Assembly: GCA_041653615.1 (NCBI GenBank)
Contig: JBAZEZ010000005.1
Coordinates: 1 to 64,000 of the forward strand
Source: JAHJUB01 sp041653615 [NCBI: Candidatus Ratteibacteria bacterium]
GTDB taxonomy: Bacteria > Ratteibacteria > UBA8468 > MWAK01
DNA length: 64,000 bases
Reading direction: 5' to 3'
Part shown: one piece after another, positions 61,492-64,000 of the stretch
Numbering within the stretch: the stretch's first letter is position 1
How the letters are laid out: every line of letters starts with the position of its first letter
Made by a program: the position numbers and the translations under genes
The notes under the pieces: model-generated
Database searches by the model: none
Told to the model about the DNA's origin: nothing
What the model saw: the letters and a program-made list of their open reading frames with translations, nothing else

Positions 61492-62145
61492 TTAGAACGA
61501 GTACGAAAGGCCGATGGTTATCACCGGATAGAGCTGGAACTGGTCGGCGTCGTCCTTGTATGTTTTTATTTGTTCCGCGATGTTGTTGTCCAGTTCCGTT
61601 TGCAGAAGGGGGTCGCTCGCGGTGGCGCGGAGACTGACGTCCGGCGAACCGACGTAGGCAACACCGAGGTCTGCGGAAAAATACCAGTGCGAAGAGGCGT
61701 GAACGGCGTTGCCCCACCCGATTCCAATATAAGGGCCGACCGTGTTGTCGAAATCAATCTTGCCGCGGATGTCAGTGACGGCGTAATCAACGTCGTTAAT
61801 AGTCACGGTCTTGTTCTGGTCTGAGATTTTCAGATAATTGTCGGTGAACATCACGCCGCCCGAAACACGGAAGCCGCTGTCTTTAAAAGGATGCCAGTCG
61901 AGCAGTATCGGGACATTGAGCAGGTTAATGTCGGCGTCCGCTTCGTTGATGTCCTGAGTTGTATTAAAAGCGCTGACCCCGGCACGCAGGTTGAGATTAT
62001 CGTTCAGCTTGAACGTTAAGTCACCGCCCGCGCCGGTTGTTCCGCCTTTGAGCGTTAAGCCGACCCCGGCCTGCGCGATGGAACCCAACCCTAAGATTAC
62101 CGCAAAACCCGCCACCGCCGCGCACAAATTCCTCACTCTTTTCAT
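61492..62145 (-). CDS. OmpW family outer-membrane protein
   Basis: A 217-residue beta-barrel. I start at MKRVRNLCAAVAG after GGGAGG; the open frame extends 23 codons further but lacks a ribosome site. Signal peptide ends GSIAQA. The mature protein starts GVGLTLKGGTTGAGGDLTFKLNDNLNLRAGVSAF and includes LNVPILLDWHPFKDSGFRVSGGVMF, GPYIGIGWGNAVHASSHWYFSADLGVAYVGSP, ending YPVITIGLSYSF with a C-terminal Phe. It forms a small channel for hydrophobic compounds by family analogy. Confidence 0.8.
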   Translation of the reverse strand: MKRVRNLCAAVAGFAVILGLGSIAQAGVGLTLKGGTTGAGGDLTFKLNDNLNLRAGVSAFNTTQDINEADADINLLNVPILLDWHPFKDSGFRVSGGVMFTDNYLKISDQNKTVTINDVDYAVTDIRGKIDFDNTVGPYIGIGWGNAVHASSHWYFSADLGVAYVGSPDVSLRATASDPLLQTELDNNIAEQIKTYKDDADQFQLYPVITIGLSYSF

Positions 62146-62344
62146 TTGGCCTCCCGGCATAAAATGCTGTTTAGTACTGCGCATTCGTTTCTTATTTATC
62201 ATATTATACTTCAAGGCATGTGTCTGTCAACTAAAAAGTTCCAAAACTATCATTTTTCACCCGGAAACTCTAGTTTTTAAAACAAGCCAAATAACGAAAA
62301 CGATTTGACGTTCCCGCCGTTTGACTGATAACATATTTTCGCGA

Positions 62345-63025
62345 ATGGCAGAAAACCGGAAGTTAATGATAAGGGACTTGGCCAGGGTGGAGAGGCCCCG
62401 GGAGAAATTAATTAAGTATGGTCCGGCGCGTCTTTCCAACCGGGAATTGCTGGCTATTATTTTAAGGACCGGCGGCAAGAACGAAAACGCGCTTGATTTG
62501 GCCGGCCGGGTACTCCGGAATTGTAAATCCGAGGGATTGTCTTTTGCGTCTTACGCTGAAATTCGGAAAATTTCCGGCATCGGACCGGCCAAGGCGTGCG
62601 AGATTCTGGCCTGTTTTGAACTGGGCCGGCGCTTCTTAAAGGGGAAAATTTCCAGCCTGTTCCTGAAACCGGAGGACGTCTGGAAAGAACTGAAAGACAT
62701 AAGAGGATTAAAAAAGGAGCATTTTGTCATTTTTTATCTGGACAGCCGCAACCAGGAGATAAAACGGGAGATTATTTCCGTGGGTTCGCTCAATGCCAGC
62801 CTGGTTCATCCGCGGGAAGTTTTTGAACCGGCGGTGAGCAGTCATGCCGCTCAGGTTATTATGGCGCATAATCATCCCTCCGGAAACCCGGAGCCGTCCC
62901 GGGACGACCTGGAGATTAACCGGAGATTGGTGGAGGCCGGAAAGATTTTGGGCATAGAAGTGATAGACCACATAATCGTGACCGCAACCGGCTACTTGAG
63001 CTTTAAAGAAAAAGCTTTGATTTAA
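62345..63025 (+). CDS. radC: DNA repair protein RadC (JAMM/MPN domain)
   Basis: A 226-residue protein: N-terminal VERPREKLIKYGPARLSNRELLAIILRTGGKNENALDLAGRVL, a helix-hairpin-helix (IRKISGIGPAKACEILACFELGRR), then a C-terminal JAMM metal site, VSSHAAQVIMAHNHPSGNPEPSRDDLEINRRL. The radiation-repair role first assigned in E. coli is disputed and the enzymatic function is unsettled. Possible starts are a TTG at 62321, ATG 62345 and ATG 62366; none has a good Shine-Dalgarno, and MIRDLARVERPREKL at 62366 would resemble many homologues. GNAT follows by one base. Confidence 0.92.
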   Translation: MAENRKLMIRDLARVERPREKLIKYGPARLSNRELLAIILRTGGKNENALDLAGRVLRNCKSEGLSFASYAEIRKISGIGPAKACEILACFELGRRFLKGKISSLFLKPEDVWKELKDIRGLKKEHFVIFYLDSRNQEIKREIISVGSLNASLVHPREVFEPAVSSHAAQVIMAHNHPSGNPEPSRDDLEINRRLVEAGKILGIEVIDHIIVTATGYLSFKEKALI

Positions 63026-63026
63026 A

Positions 63027-63701
63027 ATGGCTGCTTCCGCGAACCAATCTTTTTTGGTCAGGGGTTTTGAACCGGCGGACCGGACCAGGATAAGAGCGAT
63101 TAGTTGCGCAACCGCGTTTCACGGAGTGCTGCCGGAGCGTACCTGCCGGGTTGATTGCCGTCTTCTGGCCGACCTGCTGACCCGTTATTACACCGATTGT
63201 GAGCCGGAATCTATTCTGGTGGCAGAATCCGGGGGCAGGGTAGTGGGCTATATAATGGGAGCGGTCAGCACCAGAAGTTTTTCCCGCGCGATGCTCCGGT
63301 TGGTTCTGTTCAAGACAATTCCGGGAATTTTGCTCGGCCGCTACCGGATAAACAGCCAGGGACTGGTCATTTTGGCGGTTCTGCTGGCCGGTACGGTAAA
63401 AGGAGAACGCGACCCGGATTTGGAAGAAGAATACCCGGCCCATTTGCATATTAACATTGACGATGAATGCCGGCAGGCTGGTTTGGGTTCAAAACTCATG
63501 ACCGCCTGGTTCCAACGTCTTAAGGAAAAACAGATTAAAGGCGCGCATCTTAGCACGAATTCCGCCAACGAAGGAGCCATCAGGTTCTTTCGGCGTTTTG
63601 GTTTTCAGCGGTGTCATCGCCGGCGCTCCACCTTTTGGAGCTTTGCTTACGGCCGGCCGGTGTATGTTGAAATTTTCGCCCGGAAGACATTTTCCGTTTA
63701 G
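63027..63701 (+). CDS. GNAT family N-acetyltransferase
   Basis: A 224-residue acetyl-CoA-dependent acyltransferase. VRGFEPADRTRIRAISCATAFHG begins the fold; ILVAESGGRVVGYIMGAV is beta4. The acetyl-CoA pyrophosphate loop is HINIDDECRQAGLGSKLMTAWFQRLKEKQIKGAHLSTNSANEGAIRFFRRFGF. A larger insertion after the first half resembles family members acting on small molecules. It starts one base after the radC stop, so is co-transcribed. Substrate unknown. Confidence 0.88.
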   Translation: MAASANQSFLVRGFEPADRTRIRAISCATAFHGVLPERTCRVDCRLLADLLTRYYTDCEPESILVAESGGRVVGYIMGAVSTRSFSRAMLRLVLFKTIPGILLGRYRINSQGLVILAVLLAGTVKGERDPDLEEEYPAHLHINIDDECRQAGLGSKLMTAWFQRLKEKQIKGAHLSTNSANEGAIRFFRRFGFQRCHRRRSTFWSFAYGRPVYVEIFARKTFSV

Positions 63702-63738
63702 TCCGCAATCTTTTTTCCGATTTTATTTTGGCTGCGAT

Positions 63739-63791
63739 TTGACAGTGTACCAACCAGACGGTATAATATGTTTCAATAATCAAGCGAAACA
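63739..63791 (+). promoter_or_regulatory. Consensus promoter and dyad operator of the tetR gene
   Basis: -35 TTGACA (63739-63744), 17-base spacer, -10 TATAAT (63762-63767), then the inverted repeat TGTTTC-N11-GAAACA (63769-63774, 63786-63791) across the expected transcription start, four bases before the ATG. It is a likely autoregulatory site. Confidence 0.72.
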
Positions 63792-63794
63792 TTT

Positions 63795-64000
63795 ATGGGT
63801 AAAAGAAAAAATTCTTACGATAATATTCTGAACGCGGCGGAAGCGGTTGTGCTGAAAGTGGGGGCCGCCCACATGACGCTTGATTCCGTAGCCCGGAAGG
63901 CCGGCGTCAGCAAGGGAGGTCTGCTGTACAATTTTTCCACCAAAGAGATTTTGTTAAAGGCGATGGTAAGCCGTTTGATTCGCTGTTTTGAGGAAGAACG
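63795..64000 (+). CDS. TetR family transcriptional regulator (3' truncated by window end)
   Basis: The visible 68 residues contain a TetR helix-turn-helix: NSYDNILNAAEAVVLKVGAAHMTLDSVARKAGVSKGGLLYNFSTKEILLKAMV. The pattern GVSKGGLLYNFSTKE is diagnostic. The ligand-binding domain lies beyond the window. It starts four bases after a probable operator and has a perfect consensus promoter, consistent with autorepression. Confidence 0.9.
   Translation, partial: MGKRKNSYDNILNAAEAVVLKVGAAHMTLDSVARKAGVSKGGLLYNFSTKEILLKAMVSRLIRCFEEE

Overview
The window is a chromosomal segment of a Gram-negative bacterium, probably from an uncultivated lineage. Gram-negative character comes from a PagL-like lipid A deacylase, OmpW and DUF3034 outer-membrane barrels, a CusCBA-type tripartite efflux pump and several lipobox lipoproteins. 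A DUF1559/prepilin-type protein, two Thi4 thiazole synthases, a LarC homologue and dense intergenic palindromic repeats recall Omnitrophota or other PVC-adjacent candidate phyla, but no rRNA or marker here fixes the taxonomy. The first gene (pseudouridine synthase) is cut at its 5' end and the last (TetR regulator) at its 3' end. I saw no tRNA, rRNA, CRISPR array or intact insertion sequence.

Layout. 1-7.5 kb: rRNA pseudouridine synthase, cytoplasmic papain-like protease, larC, yajC, an RNase HII-like protein, metW-metX and a VanW protein. 7.5-8.2 kb is a gene-poor stretch with a toxin-gene fragment and a large inverted-repeat element. 8.2-12.8 kb: bipA, a flavoprotein and a VanX-type dipeptidase in a tightly overlapping run, then an FKBP isomerase. 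13-24.2 kb: a solitary ftsZ, a 2928-residue cyclic beta-1,2-glucan synthase-like protein and two lipoproteins, one of them RlpA-like. 24.4-30.1 kb: flavodoxin-like protein, GrpB-family protein, dinB, M23 peptidase with a PH-domain membrane protein, PagL-like protein and a GAF/HD-GYP protein. 30.4-33.5 kb: a TPP riboswitch driving thi4 and a prepilin-like gene, then small genes. 33.5-36.2 kb is an AT-richer patch with two HNH nuclease genes, one frameshifted. 36.9-39.9 kb: an ABC permease, ATPase and radical-SAM/SPASM operon. 40-52 kb: a PP-loop ATPase, cysK, and a copper-resistance region (cusA, cusB, tolC-like, two CuA-type cupredoxins, csoR, copA, and a degenerate cupredoxin). 52-58.6 kb: an AIR-synthase-like gene and a sulfur operon (yezD, DUF3034 barrel, metY, cysK, metY). 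58.6-62.1 kb: flavodoxin, arsM, an HgcC-like AbrB protein, a second TPP-riboswitch-controlled thi4, and ompW. 62.3-64 kb: radC, GNAT, tetR.

How genes work together. Sulfur metabolism dominates: metX/metW, two metY, two cysK, yezD and sulfur-using Thi4 enzymes. The yezD operon begins with a consensus promoter and a transcribed leader that encodes a tiny peptide with three consecutive Cys codons inside a hairpin, followed by mutually exclusive antiterminator and terminator helices. This looks like a cysteine attenuator and is the best candidate for an undescribed system here. The two thi4 genes have near-identical control (consensus promoter, TPP riboswitch, intrinsic terminator) but differ at the sulfur-donor position: His in one, Cys in the other.

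Another unusual feature is the repeats. One palindromic family repeatedly ends in the Shine-Dalgarno sequence of the following gene, always in the same orientation. Others have been absorbed into coding regions (larC C-terminus, the RNase HII-like protein). Several genes (metX, ftsZ, the GrpB-family gene) have a -10 box 6-7 bases before the ATG and appear to make leaderless mRNAs.
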